Position numbers and translations under genes: made by a program
Source: Jannaschia sp. CCS1
Lineage (GTDB): Bacteria > Pseudomonadota > Alphaproteobacteria > Rhodobacterales > Rhodobacteraceae
Length of the DNA stretch: 64,000 nucleotides
NCBI RefSeq assembly: GCF_000013565.1
Contig: NC_007802.1
Span: 3,534,001 to 3,598,000 of the forward strand
Direction of reading: 5' to 3'
The notes under the pieces: model-generated
Database searches by the model: none
The model's input: the letters and a program-made list of their open reading frames with translations, nothing else
Told to the model about the DNA's origin: nothing
Shown: positions 1 through 8,135 of the stretch, piece after piece
Numbering within the stretch: position 1 is the first letter of the stretch
How the letters are laid out: each line of letters opens with the position of its first letter

Positions 1-625
1 GAAGCCCGCCGGTGATGAAGTTGGTATCCTCGATCTTCCGCGCCTCATCCTCGATCCAGAAGGGCTGGATCTTCTGGCCTGCGGCATGTTCCGAATACCG
101 TTCCTCGGAATTGGCAAACCCGGTCCAGGTCTTGCCCTTGATCAGGAGATCGCCGCCCGACAGCTTGGTCTTCAGCAAAACGCAGGTGCCATGGCACACG
201 GCGGCAAGGATCTTGCCCGTCTCGTAAAACGCGGCGAGCGTCTCGTGCAGCGCTGTGTCGTCCACCATCGTGACCATCGGCCCCTGCCCGCCGACGATGA
301 AAATCGCGTCGTAATCCTTCATGTTCAGCGTCCCGAGCGCCGGGGTTTCCGTAAGGAGAGGCGCGGTGAGTGGCGAGGATTTGAAGCCGAGCGAGATGAT
401 ATCATGGGCCGCGTAGCCGCTTTCATGTTCCGGATCGCTCCACATATCCGCGGCCAGATCACCGCCCCCGGGTGAGGCCACGGTAATATCGTATCCCGCG
501 TCGTTGAAGGCGATCCAGGCATGGGACAGCTCGGCCCACCAAAAGCCGATGGGCCAGTGTGTGACCGGCGATGTTGCCGGGTTGGACACCAGCATCAGGA
601 CGTGGGTCTTGGATTGATCGGTCAT
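1..625 (-). CDS. DJ-1/PfpI-type glutamine amidotransferase-like protein (C-terminus cut)
   Basis: Partial gene of about 208 codons that runs off the left edge, so the C-terminus is missing. It starts MTDQSKTHVLMLVSNPATS and contains the nucleophile-elbow motif AVCHGTC with the catalytic-type cysteine, as in the DJ-1/PfpI and Hsp31-like chaperone/glyoxalase group. The segment HWPIGFWWAELSHA near the N-terminus is typical of the subgroup annotated as type 1 glutamine amidotransferase-domain proteins. No signal peptide is visible, so it is probably cytosolic. The substrate cannot be told from sequence; relatives act on glyoxals or as stress chaperones. The next gene starts 29 bases away on the same strand at 654, so the two may be co-transcribed. 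Confidence 0.85.
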   Translation of the reverse strand, partial: MTDQSKTHVLMLVSNPATSPVTHWPIGFWWAELSHAWIAFNDAGYDITVASPGGGDLAADMWSDPEHESGYAAHDIISLGFKSSPLTAPLLTETPALGTLNMKDYDAIFIVGGQGPMVTMVDDTALHETLAAFYETGKILAAVCHGTCVLLKTKLSGGDLLIKGKTWTGFANSEERYSEHAAGQKIQPFWIEDEARKIEDTNFITGGL

Positions 626-653
626 CGGCGTATTCCTTTTGGTTGGGGGAGAT

Positions 654-1208
654 TCAAAACAGCCACGGCGCAAGCCAACGGGTCACGCGGGGCATGATCA
701 GATAGGTCAAAAGCAAGACCTGAGCGGTGACGATCACGATCACGCGCAGGGGGTCGGCCAGGGTCACAGGGAGCGCGCTGACGGCAGCGCCCAACAGCAG
801 GACCAGCGCCGTGACCAGCACAATCAGCACCAGCGCCATACGCCAGCGCACGGGTTGGGGCGCAAGGGTGCCGGGCGGCGGAGCGAACCAGATTTCAAGC
901 CCGGACAACCGCTCCCAGATCGCATCCCCTTCGATATAGGGCGCGACTTTGATCAGATGTCTGCGGCGTAATTCAGAGCGTTCGAACCGCGCGAGGTTTT
1001 CAGGCGTATCGAACCGGAAGATCGACACATAGGTTCTGTCCGGAGCACGGGGCTTCTGAACATCCGTGCCCAGATAGCCCGGAAAGCCCTGCACCTCGGT
1101 CAGGAGGGTTTCCAGCCAGTGTTCATACCCCGCCTCCTGCCCCGGCCTCACCCGGCGCCGGACAACAACGGTTACCGGATCGAACTGCGATGTCGCACCA
1201 TCTGCCAT
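654..1208 (-). CDS. Antibiotic-biosynthesis-monooxygenase (ABM) domain membrane protein
   Basis: 184 residues. The first 100 or so form an ABM (dimeric alpha-beta barrel) domain: an initial VTVVVRRRVRPGQEAGYEHWL strand-helix and the later GFPGYLGTDV and YVSIFRFDTPENL segments fit the family. The C-terminal third carries two hydrophobic segments (about 118-140 and 150-170) that should be membrane helices, an arrangement known for ABM-family proteins of unknown substrate. The start at 1208 has a GGAGG-like site (AAGGAGGC) just upstream. It precedes the DJ-1-like gene on the same strand. A direct oxygenase role is not shown; many ABM proteins act as heme or quinol-type monooxygenases or have no known function. 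Confidence 0.8.
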   Translation of the reverse strand: MADGATSQFDPVTVVVRRRVRPGQEAGYEHWLETLLTEVQGFPGYLGTDVQKPRAPDRTYVSIFRFDTPENLARFERSELRRRHLIKVAPYIEGDAIWERLSGLEIWFAPPPGTLAPQPVRWRMALVLIVLVTALVLLLGAAVSALPVTLADPLRVIVIVTAQVLLLTYLIMPRVTRWLAPWLF

Positions 1209-1300
1209 TGCGTGCCTCCTTTGACCTAGAGGCTACCGCGTCCCGCAGCGGGCGGATTTCAACGGATCAACAGATCCTTGCAGATTTCGATCAAGACGAC

Positions 1301-2200
1301 TTAGGTGATGGCCTTGCGGTAGGCTGATGGCGTGATACCGACCTGGGCCTTGAACACAGTTGAGAAATGCGCAGCACTGGAAAACCCGCAGGCATAGGCG
1401 ATCTGCGTGATGTTCAGCGTGGCGTCCCGCAGCATGTATTTGGCATGCTCAACGCGGCGACCCATGACATAGGCGTGGGGTGACGCGCCGGTTGCCGTCT
1501 TGAAACAGCGTCCGAAATGCACCGTCGACATGGCGGCAATGGCTGCCAGTTCAGATGTAAGAAGCGAGGCATGGTAATAGGTCTCGATATAGTCAATCAC
1601 GCGGGCCAGTTGCGGATTGGCAAGCTGTGGCGGGGGCACAAGATGCTCGGCCAGACCGGCCCCCTCGATCATCGTCAACATCAGCTGGATCAGGGCGGCA
1701 TCAACTGCGAGGTTGTTGGCCGGACCGCCGTTTTTCATCGCGTTCCACATCGTTTTCATCAACAGCAGACCCCGCGGATGATCCGACATATGACCATAAA
1801 GCGCGCAGAACGGATCGGTATCGAACCCCGCCGACAGCAGCAGCTCCTGCGCGTTTGAAATCGGCAGCGACACATTCAGCATGTGATGCGGGCCGGGCAG
1901 CTCAAAACTGCATTCCTGCGCTGCCGGTTGGGGGCCAAACTGCCCCTCCCGCACGATATCATGTTCGACCCACCCGTCGCCAAAATCGACCCGGCAGTTC
2001 TTCATCTCGGACTCGATCACGGCGGTCACCGTAAACACATCGAAAGGCGGGTCCGTGGCTTCAAAATCGCATTGCTCGATGGTGAACATCTTCACATCAA
2101 AACTGCCGCCGGTCCGATGCTCTTGCGGCAGGTGGCGCAGCAACGGATTTTGGTAGTATTCTGTCGGGCATGCGAAGCTGTCGGAATGTTCAAACTTCAT
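1301..2200 (-). CDS. AraC-family transcriptional regulator
   Basis: 299 residues. The C-terminal third holds two helix-turn-helix motifs of the AraC/XylS family: LTSELAAIAAMSTVHFGRCFK followed by the hallmark ITQIAYACGFSSAAHFSTVFK and GITPSAYRK. The N-terminal 190 residues would be an effector-binding or dimerisation domain and do not match a ligand I can name. It is a cytosolic DNA-binding protein. It lies 16 bases from the end of the NAD(P)-dependent oxidoreductase at 2216 on the same strand, so that gene and this regulator may form one unit. Targets are unknown. Confidence 0.92.
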   Translation of the reverse strand: MKFEHSDSFACPTEYYQNPLLRHLPQEHRTGGSFDVKMFTIEQCDFEATDPPFDVFTVTAVIESEMKNCRVDFGDGWVEHDIVREGQFGPQPAAQECSFELPGPHHMLNVSLPISNAQELLLSAGFDTDPFCALYGHMSDHPRGLLLMKTMWNAMKNGGPANNLAVDAALIQLMLTMIEGAGLAEHLVPPPQLANPQLARVIDYIETYYHASLLTSELAAIAAMSTVHFGRCFKTATGASPHAYVMGRRVEHAKYMLRDATLNITQIAYACGFSSAAHFSTVFKAQVGITPSAYRKAIT

Positions 2201-2215
2201 GGCCCGGCCCTGCCA

Positions 2216-2848
2216 CTATGATTTCTGTGCGCGCGCAAAGGCAAAGCCACTGGGATCGCCGCCGCTGAAGGCCTGGCTCATCCACAGGAGCGCCTGCGCC
2301 TCCAACAGCCGGGCATTGGACAACACGCCCGCATCAAAGGGATCAAACCCGAGGTCGCGAACAAGTGCGATGACCGTCTCCTTGGCCGTCGCGACATCAC
2401 CGGCCACCCCCATCAGGGGCGCAGGCGACAATGCCGACGGCGCGCCCAAGATACCCGATCCGACCTGATTGAACGCCTTGACCAAATGCGCGTCCGGCAA
2501 CCACGCCTGGATCATCTCTGCCGCGGAGGTGTTGGCATCAATGGACAAAGCCATGCCCGTTGGTCCGTAGCTCACCGGGTTGGTGCAATCGATCACGGTG
2601 CGGCCCGCCATATCGCCAAGCGCCCTGATGGCCTGTTCGGTGGCATCCCACGGCGTCGCAACAAAAGTCAGCTCAGCGTCTGGCCCCGCCGCATCCACGC
2701 CGATGACCGTCGCCACACCGCGCAACGCATCGTATTCGTCTGCGTCGGGCGTGCGGACCCGGACGGTGACATCATGCCCAGTTTCCGCCAGGCGCGCAGC
2801 AAGCGTTCCCCCCAACCGCCCGCCACCCAAGATGAGATGGTCTGTCAT
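2216..2848 (-). CDS. NADP oxidoreductase, F420-dependent-reductase-like (NAD(P)-binding)
   Basis: 210 residues with an N-terminal Rossmann motif HLILGGGRLGGTLAARLAETGHDV (GGGxxG) and a FNQVGSGIL segment typical of the F420:NADP oxidoreductase-like family (the NAD-binding_F420 fold). Alphaproteobacteria generally lack F420, so it probably works with NADP(H) on another substrate. It is divergently transcribed from an HxlR regulator at 3053. The 204-base gap contains a perfect palindrome at 3009-3028. HxlR proteins often repress a divergent oxidoreductase, so this is its likely target. No membrane or export signals are seen. Confidence 0.8.
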   Translation of the reverse strand: MTDHLILGGGRLGGTLAARLAETGHDVTVRVRTPDADEYDALRGVATVIGVDAAGPDAELTFVATPWDATEQAIRALGDMAGRTVIDCTNPVSYGPTGMALSIDANTSAAEMIQAWLPDAHLVKAFNQVGSGILGAPSALSPAPLMGVAGDVATAKETVIALVRDLGFDPFDAGVLSNARLLEAQALLWMSQAFSGGDPSGFAFARAQKS

Positions 2849-3008
2849 TGCAAAATCTCCCTCACAGCGTGCCGGCGAGCCTACGCCAAGGACATTGGCG
2901 GTTCTTTCATAACCTGATCAAACTGTATCAAATTCAAACCGGCCCGGATCAACGCTGCAAAACACCGATCCAGATGTTAACTTTGGCGCGATTCAGCATT
3001 TGGGCAAG

Positions 3009-3028
3009 TACTGACATTTTTGTCAGTA
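3009..3028. promoter_or_regulatory. Perfect palindrome, candidate HxlR operator
   Basis: The sequence TACTGACA-TTTT-TGTCAGTA is a perfect inverted repeat with 8-base arms and a 4-base centre. It lies 24 bases before the hxlR start and about 160 bases upstream of the divergent oxidoreductase. The symmetry and position fit binding of a dimeric winged-helix repressor. Binding itself is inferred. Confidence 0.7.
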
Positions 3029-3052
3029 GACCAATTGAGAAGGATACCGCCG

Positions 3053-3382
3053 ATGCCAACACCCTCCTGCCCCGTTCATGCCAGCATCCTGGCCATTGGC
3101 GGAAAGTGGAAGCCTTGCATCCTCTACCGCCTGCAAAACGGGACGTTCCGCTTCAGCGAGTTAAGACGGCAAATGCCCTGGATCTCGGAAAAGGTCCTGA
3201 TCCGTCAGCTCAAGGAACTGGAGAAGGACGGAATCGTGGTCCGGACGGATTATGGCGAGGTGCCACCGCGTGTGGATTATGCGTTGAGCGATTACGGCGC
3301 GACTGTCGGACCTCTCATGGAGACGATGGCGGCATGGGGTGAACAGCACCTGAAACAGCCGCGCCGGAGGGACGCGGAGTGA
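3053..3382 (+). CDS. HxlR-family transcriptional regulator
   Basis: 109 residues from the ATG at 3053, which has AGAAGGA ten bases upstream; an in-frame TTG at 3020 lies inside the palindrome and is unlikely. The protein is a single winged helix of the HxlR family: PVHASILAIGGKWKPCILYRL at the start, then FRFSELRRQMPWISEKVLIRQLKELEKDGIV, the recognition helix and wing, and YALSDYGATVGPLM. The cysteines near the N-terminus (CPVHA) and in WKPCIL are common in redox- or aldehyde-responsive members, so electrophile sensing is possible but not shown. The probable target is the divergent oxidoreductase at 2216-2848, plus itself. Confidence 0.88.
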   Translation: MPTPSCPVHASILAIGGKWKPCILYRLQNGTFRFSELRRQMPWISEKVLIRQLKELEKDGIVVRTDYGEVPPRVDYALSDYGATVGPLMETMAAWGEQHLKQPRRRDAE

Positions 3383-3543
3383 TCGCATTTCAGGCTTTGC
3401 AAAGGCCCCTCGCCGCAGGTGGACGTGCCGCACGATCACAGTCTTGCGGGTCGGTCTTCATTAGATCGCAGCGATCATCCGAGCCGTAGCGTGCGATGGC
3501 GGTACAGTCCTGCGCAGCAGACGATCAATCAGCCGGCTGGCGC

Positions 3544-4425
3544 TTAGATGTCACCGTTCATCTTCCGAAACCGCTGGATCAGCGACGAGGTGTCCCAGCG
3601 ACCGCCGCCCATTTGCTGGACCTCACCGTAGAACTGGTCAACGAGCGCCGTGACCGGCAGCGAGAGGCCCATATCCTTACCCTGCGCCAGGGCGATCCCG
3701 AGGTCCTTGCGCATCCAGTCGACGGCAAATCCGTGGTTGAAGTCGTTGTCCACCATGGTGCCCGCCCGGTTGGCCAACTGCCAGCTGCCGCCCGCGCCCT
3801 GGCTGACCAGATCGGCGACTTTCTTGGCGTCGAGGCCCGCCTGCATCGCCATGTAAAGCCCTTCGGACACCGCCTGGATCGCGCCCGCAATGCAGACCTG
3901 ATTGACCATCTTGGTCAATTGCCCGGCGCCCACATCGCCGAAATGGACGGTGCCCTTGGAATAGGCGGCGATGATCGGTTTGGCGGCGGAGAAGTGATCG
4001 TCCTTGCCGCCGCACATGATGGCGAGCTGGCCGTTTTCGGCCCCCGCCTGACCTCCGGAGACGGGCGCATCGACCCAGCCGACGTTCTGTTTCGCGGCGA
4101 TCTCGGCCAATTCGCGGGTGACGAGGGCAGAGACGGTGGTGTGATCGACGAAAATCGCCCCCTCTTTCATGCCCGCCAACGCGCCGTCGTCCCCCAGAAC
4201 GACGCTGCGCAGGTCGTCATCGTTGCCAACACAGGCCATGACGAAATCCGCGCCCTCGGATGCCTCGCGCGGGGTGGGCGCATGGTTGCCACCGATATCC
4301 GCGGCCCACGTCTCGGCCTTCTCCGTGGTGCGGTTGTAGACCGTGACGGAATGGCCTGCGTTCACCAGATAAGCGGCCATCGGGTAGCCCATCACGCCGA
4401 GGCCGAGGAATGCGAGTTTTGCCAT
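3544..4425 (-). CDS. 3-hydroxyisobutyrate dehydrogenase-family oxidoreductase
   Basis: 293 residues from the ATG at 4425; longer upstream reading lacks family similarity. Beta-hydroxyacid dehydrogenase features are all present: NAD(P)-binding GLGVMGYPMAAYL at the N-terminus, the substrate-binding signature DAPVSGGQAGAENG at about 120, and the catalytic-lysine segment GQLTKMVNQ near 170. The family oxidises 3-hydroxyisobutyrate, tartronate semialdehyde or similar short hydroxyacids, and the exact substrate cannot be read here. It is cytosolic. The CoA transferase starting at 5715 lies upstream on the same strand with about 105 bases between the genes, so co-expression in a short acid/CoA pathway is plausible. 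Confidence 0.88.
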   Translation of the reverse strand: MAKLAFLGLGVMGYPMAAYLVNAGHSVTVYNRTTEKAETWAADIGGNHAPTPREASEGADFVMACVGNDDDLRSVVLGDDGALAGMKEGAIFVDHTTVSALVTRELAEIAAKQNVGWVDAPVSGGQAGAENGQLAIMCGGKDDHFSAAKPIIAAYSKGTVHFGDVGAGQLTKMVNQVCIAGAIQAVSEGLYMAMQAGLDAKKVADLVSQGAGGSWQLANRAGTMVDNDFNHGFAVDWMRKDLGIALAQGKDMGLSLPVTALVDQFYGEVQQMGGGRWDTSSLIQRFRKMNGDI

Positions 4426-4530
4426 GGGATGCTCCTGCTGGGTGGTTTTGGGGACCCTAGCAGGGTGCGGCCCGGTGTCTAGGTGGCCGGGCGGCGCGCG
4501 CCTTACCGGGCCTGCCACAGCCCGCTTCGC

Positions 4531-5715
4531 TTATGTCGCCCCCTCCTCGGTCATCCTGCGGATGTCCTCCTCGCAGTAGCCCAGTTCGGTCAGGATATCG
4601 TGGGTGTGCTGGCCAAGCGTGGGCGGTGGCTTTGGTACGCTGGGGCGGGTGCCGTCCAGCTGGAAGCCGGTGGAGATAACGTCAACGGGGATGTCGACGC
4701 CGGGCGTGTCAAAGCGCGAGATCAGGTTGCGGTCGGCGACCTGGGGATGGGCCAGGATCTGCGGGACGGTCAGGACCGGGCCGGCGGGGATGCCGTGGGC
4801 ATTGAGGGTTTCGACCCAATGGGCCGCGGGTTTGGCGGTGAGCATTGTTTCGAGTTCCGCACGCAGCGCGTGGCGGTTGGTCTTGCGATCCTCTCGCGTC
4901 GTGAAGCGGGCGTCTGCGAGGAGGTCGGGACGACCGAGGAGGGGCGCGAGCGCCTGCCATTGCGCATCCTTGTTTGCGGCGATGTTGAGGGGCACATCCT
5001 GCGCCTGAAAGGTGCCAGACGGGGCGGAGGTGGGGTTCTCATTCCCGTGGGCCTGGGGGGTCACGCCGCCGATCAGATGGTTGGAGACAATCCACCCCAT
5101 TGTGGCCAGTGTCGCCTCCAACATGCTGACATCTATGAAGGTTCCCCGAGGGGATGCGTTCAGCGCGGCGGTAATCGCCATGGCAGCCGTCAGGCCGCCA
5201 ACGGTATCCGAAAGCGGGTAGCCGACGCGGGTCGGCGCGCCAGTGCCGGTGATCGACATAACGCCAGACGCGCCCTGGATGATCTGATCATAGGCCGGGT
5301 TCGCGGCCCAAGGGCCGTCCTGCCCGAAGCCGGAAATGGCGCAGTAGATGAGGGCGGGGTTTGTGGCTTTGAGTGCGTCGTAGCCAAGGCCCAGACGGTC
5401 CATCACGCTGGGGCGGAAGTTTTCGACCAGCACGTCGGCGGTGGCGACCAGGCGCCTGAAGGCCACTTGCCCGGCCTCTGCCTTCAGGTTCAGGGTTATG
5501 CTGCGTTTGCCCGCATTCTGCGCAAGGAAGCTGATCCCCATGCCTTTGGCGGACAGCGCGGGCGAGGCCCCGAGACTGCGCGCCAGATCGCCGCCGCGCG
5601 GGTTTTCGATCTTGATGACCTCAGCCCCCAGATGCGCCAGTTGGTGGCAGGCGAACGGCCCTGCGAGGACGTTGGTGAGGTCGAGGACACGGGTGCCTTG
5701 GAGCGGGGTGGTCAT
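4531..5715 (-). CDS. CaiB/BaiF-family (class III) CoA transferase
   Basis: 394 residues from MTTPLQGTRVLDLTNVLAGPF at 5715. Family III CoA-transferase hallmarks are present: GAEVIKIENPRGGDLAR, FLAQNAGKRSITLNLK, VENFRPSVMDRLGLGYD and the catalytic-aspartate region PAYDQIIQGASGVMSITG near residue 165-180. These enzymes move CoA between carboxylic acids, and relatives serve formyl-, carnitinyl-, succinyl- and malate-CoA pathways. The substrate here is unassigned. It lies between the dehydrogenase at 3544 and the TctA gene at 5910, all on the minus strand. A TTT transporter beside a CoA transferase suggests uptake and activation of a di- or tricarboxylate. Confidence 0.9.
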   Translation of the reverse strand: MTTPLQGTRVLDLTNVLAGPFACHQLAHLGAEVIKIENPRGGDLARSLGASPALSAKGMGISFLAQNAGKRSITLNLKAEAGQVAFRRLVATADVLVENFRPSVMDRLGLGYDALKATNPALIYCAISGFGQDGPWAANPAYDQIIQGASGVMSITGTGAPTRVGYPLSDTVGGLTAAMAITAALNASPRGTFIDVSMLEATLATMGWIVSNHLIGGVTPQAHGNENPTSAPSGTFQAQDVPLNIAANKDAQWQALAPLLGRPDLLADARFTTREDRKTNRHALRAELETMLTAKPAAHWVETLNAHGIPAGPVLTVPQILAHPQVADRNLISRFDTPGVDIPVDVISTGFQLDGTRPSVPKPPPTLGQHTHDILTELGYCEEDIRRMTEEGAT

Positions 5716-5909
5716 GGGTGACAGAGGCCCATCGCCGTTCCGCGGGGGGGCGATCTGAACTCCGCGGGTTGGCACTTTATGGCAGCGGCGCATGAACTTG
5801 CTGTCAGTGTTACCCACCCAGCAACCAAATCGCCGCCCCAGGGGGCGGAACGGCGGTGGACCGGCGCGCTACGCGCTTGATTCCGGTCTTGGCACTTCAT
5901 CTCAGCCGA

Positions 5910-7436
5910 TCAATCCCCATCGGCCACGCCCTTGGCCCGGTTCCGCGCCCGCGCCGCACGGAAGGTCGGCAAGACCACGAGGAACGCCGCAAGGGCCAGC
6001 AGTCCCATCGTCATCGGACGCTCCAGGATGAAGCCCAGACCGTTATAGAGCTGCATGGAGCGGGAAAAATTGTCCTCCAGCATCGTGCCCAGAATGAACC
6101 CGATCAAGAGCGGCGCGAGGGGGTAGTCCGCGAAGCGCAGGATCGTGGCGATCACCCCGAAACCGACCAGTATCAGCAGTTCCGTCGCATTGTTCTGGCC
6201 AATATAGGCCCCCATCAGGGTGAAGAACAAAATGAACGGGATCAGGTAGTTGCGCGGGATGGCGAGGATCTTGGCGATATAGGGGATCAGCGGCAGGTTC
6301 AGGACCAGCAACACCAGATTGCCGATGTACATGGAGATGATCACGGCCCAGAACACCTGCGGTTCATCCACCATCAGACGCGGTCCCGGCGTGACGTTCA
6401 GCGCGATCAACGCGCCCAGAAGGATCGCCGTGGTGCCGGAGCCGGGGATGCCCAGCGTCAGCAGCGGCACGAAAGACCCGGTGCAGGCCGCGTTGTTGGC
6501 CGTTTCCGGCGCGGACAGGCCCTTGATGGAGCCTTTGCCGAACTCGGCCTGTTCCTCCTTGGTGGCCAGGTTGCGCTCCACCGCGTAGCCCAGGAACGAG
6601 GCGATCGTGGCCCCGGCCCCGGGCAACACGCCGATGAAGAAGCCCTGAATGGACTGCCGCCCGATGACGGGGGCGATGGCGCGCGCCTCGGCCCGGTTGA
6701 TGCGGAGGTTTTCGATCTTGCCCGATTGGTCGGCCTCTCCCCCCTGACTTGAGCGGGCGGGGTTCATCACGAGGAACATCGCCTCGGGCAGGGCAAACAT
6801 CGCCATGGCCAGGGTGATGAAACTGAACCCTGATTGCAGGTCCAATATGCCAGCCGTGAAGCGCGGGAAGGACGTCAAAGCCCCTTCGCCGACGGTTGCC
6901 ATCATCAGGCCCAGAAGCGTCATCATGACAGCCTTGCCCACCTGCCCCGTGCCCGCGAATGCCGCGATGGCCGACAGCCCCACGACCATCAGCGCGAAGT
7001 ACTCGGCGGAGTGGAACAGGAGTGCCACCGAGGACAGCATTGGCGCGAAGATCATCAGAAGGACTGCGCCAATGGTGCCGCCCATGAAGCTGGAAATCGC
7101 GGCGATGGTCAGGGCCTTGCCCGCCTGCCCTTTGCGCGCCATCGGGTAGCCATCGAAACTGGTCGCGACCGTGCCCGCGACCCCCGGCGCGTTCAGAAGG
7201 ATCGATGACGTCGAGCCCCCGAAGATCGCCCCGTAATAGACACCCGCCAGAAGGATCAGCGCGGCGGTGGGATCGCCCAGAGTGATCGCCACGGGGATCA
7301 TGATGGCGATGATCGACATTGGTCCCAGGCCCGGCAACATGCCGATGAAGGTGCCGATGATGCATCCGAAGACGACCATGCCGAGGTTGAATGGGTTTAT
7401 GGCCGTTTGCAGGCCGATCATGAGACCTTCAAGCAT
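5910..7436 (-). CDS. tctA: Tripartite tricarboxylate transporter, large permease TctA
   Basis: 508 residues and strongly hydrophobic, with about 10-12 membrane helices. The N-terminus holds the TctA signature GCIIGTFIGMLPGLGPMSIIA, and the symmetric second copy GFFIGVLPGAGATIASFLGY appears near residue 265, followed by GIPGSGTTAILLGAL. TctA forms the inner-membrane channel with TctB and receives its substrate from the periplasmic TctC. Gene order tctC-tctB-tctA on the minus strand (9091 to 5910) is standard. The substrate is presumably a carboxylate, but TTT systems vary widely. Confidence 0.95.
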   Translation of the reverse strand: MLEGLMIGLQTAINPFNLGMVVFGCIIGTFIGMLPGLGPMSIIAIMIPVAITLGDPTAALILLAGVYYGAIFGGSTSSILLNAPGVAGTVATSFDGYPMARKGQAGKALTIAAISSFMGGTIGAVLLMIFAPMLSSVALLFHSAEYFALMVVGLSAIAAFAGTGQVGKAVMMTLLGLMMATVGEGALTSFPRFTAGILDLQSGFSFITLAMAMFALPEAMFLVMNPARSSQGGEADQSGKIENLRINRAEARAIAPVIGRQSIQGFFIGVLPGAGATIASFLGYAVERNLATKEEQAEFGKGSIKGLSAPETANNAACTGSFVPLLTLGIPGSGTTAILLGALIALNVTPGPRLMVDEPQVFWAVIISMYIGNLVLLVLNLPLIPYIAKILAIPRNYLIPFILFFTLMGAYIGQNNATELLILVGFGVIATILRFADYPLAPLLIGFILGTMLEDNFSRSMQLYNGLGFILERPMTMGLLALAAFLVVLPTFRAARARNRAKGVADGD

Positions 7437-7476
7437 TGTTCAGTCCCTTCACGGTGGCAAGCATGTCGCGGTCCCC

Positions 7477-7968
7477 TTACGCCAGGAAGAACGGCCAAGG
7501 CCGCAGGAAGATGCCAAGAACCTCTTGCACGAGATACCAGACGATGAAGGTCGCGAAGGCCGAGACCGGGATCATGATGTGGAACTTCCGCTCCCCCAGG
7601 ATGAAGCTGCCGAGGATCAGGAATAGGGTTGTCGCGGCGATGAAGCCCGCGGGGCGCAGAGCCAGCGCGTAGACCACCATCAGGACCAGAAGCCCGATGG
7701 CCTGACCGGTGTTGTAATCCTGCAGGCGGCGGTAGTTGATGTCGGTGGCGGAGGGCTCTTTCGTCTTGTCCTCTTTCTCAAGGCCAAGGACGACGACGAG
7801 CCCGACAATGATACCCGCGATGGCGAGGACCTTGGGGAAGGTAGAGGGCCAGACGGGGTTGCGCTGCATGAAGGGCGGCAGCAACTGGTCCATGGTGAAG
7901 AACGCGGCGTAGCCGTAGGCGCAACAGAGCCCGACGAAAATCAGCGCGATCCAGCGATCCAGCGCCAT
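7477..7968 (-). CDS. tctB: Tripartite tricarboxylate transporter, small permease TctB
   Basis: 163 residues from MALDRWIALIFVGLCC at 7968; a start five codons earlier is less likely. There are four hydrophobic stretches, at about 6-24, 45-65, 85-125 and 130-155, as in the four-helix TctB family, with a short charged loop (LEKEDKTKEPSATD) between helices two and three. It assembles with TctA in the inner membrane. It lies 40 bases before tctA and about 148 bases after tctC. The tctC-tctB gap contains the stem-loops listed separately. Confidence 0.9.
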   Translation of the reverse strand: MALDRWIALIFVGLCCAYGYAAFFTMDQLLPPFMQRNPVWPSTFPKVLAIAGIIVGLVVVLGLEKEDKTKEPSATDINYRRLQDYNTGQAIGLLVLMVVYALALRPAGFIAATTLFLILGSFILGERKFHIMIPVSAFATFIVWYLVQEVLGIFLRPWPFFLA

Positions 7969-8001
7969 GGTGTCCCCTCCCAAGGTATGTTGGCGTGTCG
8001 G

Positions 8002-8026
8002 GCGCGGCGGGGATTTGCCGCCGCGC
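8002..8026 (-). promoter_or_regulatory. GC-rich stem-loop between tctC and tctB
   Basis: A perfect 9-base inverted repeat, GCGCGGCGG with CCGCCGCGC, closes a 7-base loop in the gap between the tctC stop and the tctB start. It lacks a full U-run, so it looks more like an attenuator or mRNA-end stabiliser than a full terminator. The same type of element is found at the two other binding-protein/permease junctions here. Confidence 0.6.
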
Positions 8027-8104
8027 TCTTTGGCTATGCGTCCGGAATGGTGACCGGGGTGCGTCTCGGGACATTGTCCTGAAGGAAACTACCCTGTCCG
8101 CACT

Positions 8105-8135
8105 CACACTTGGTGTTCAGAGAAACCCAAGTGTG
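8105..8135 (-). promoter_or_regulatory. Second stem-loop overlapping the tctC 3' end
   Basis: The arms CACACTTGG and CCAAGTGTG (9 bases each) are separated by 13 bases and span the tctC stop codon. On the transcript it would lie just before the GC-rich hairpin at 8002-8026, giving two consecutive hairpins that could protect the tctC mRNA from 3' decay. The role is inferred. Confidence 0.45.

Noticed and set aside
4483-5721. Plus-strand open frame of about 410 codons opposite the CoA transferase
   Set aside because: Antisense shadow; the CaiB-family motifs are clear on the minus strand.
5731-5850. Imperfect inverted repeat CGCCGTTCCGC / GCGGAACGGCG around the CoA transferase start
   Set aside because: The arms are about 90-110 bases apart and partly explained by GC-rich coding bias; not a compelling hairpin or operator.
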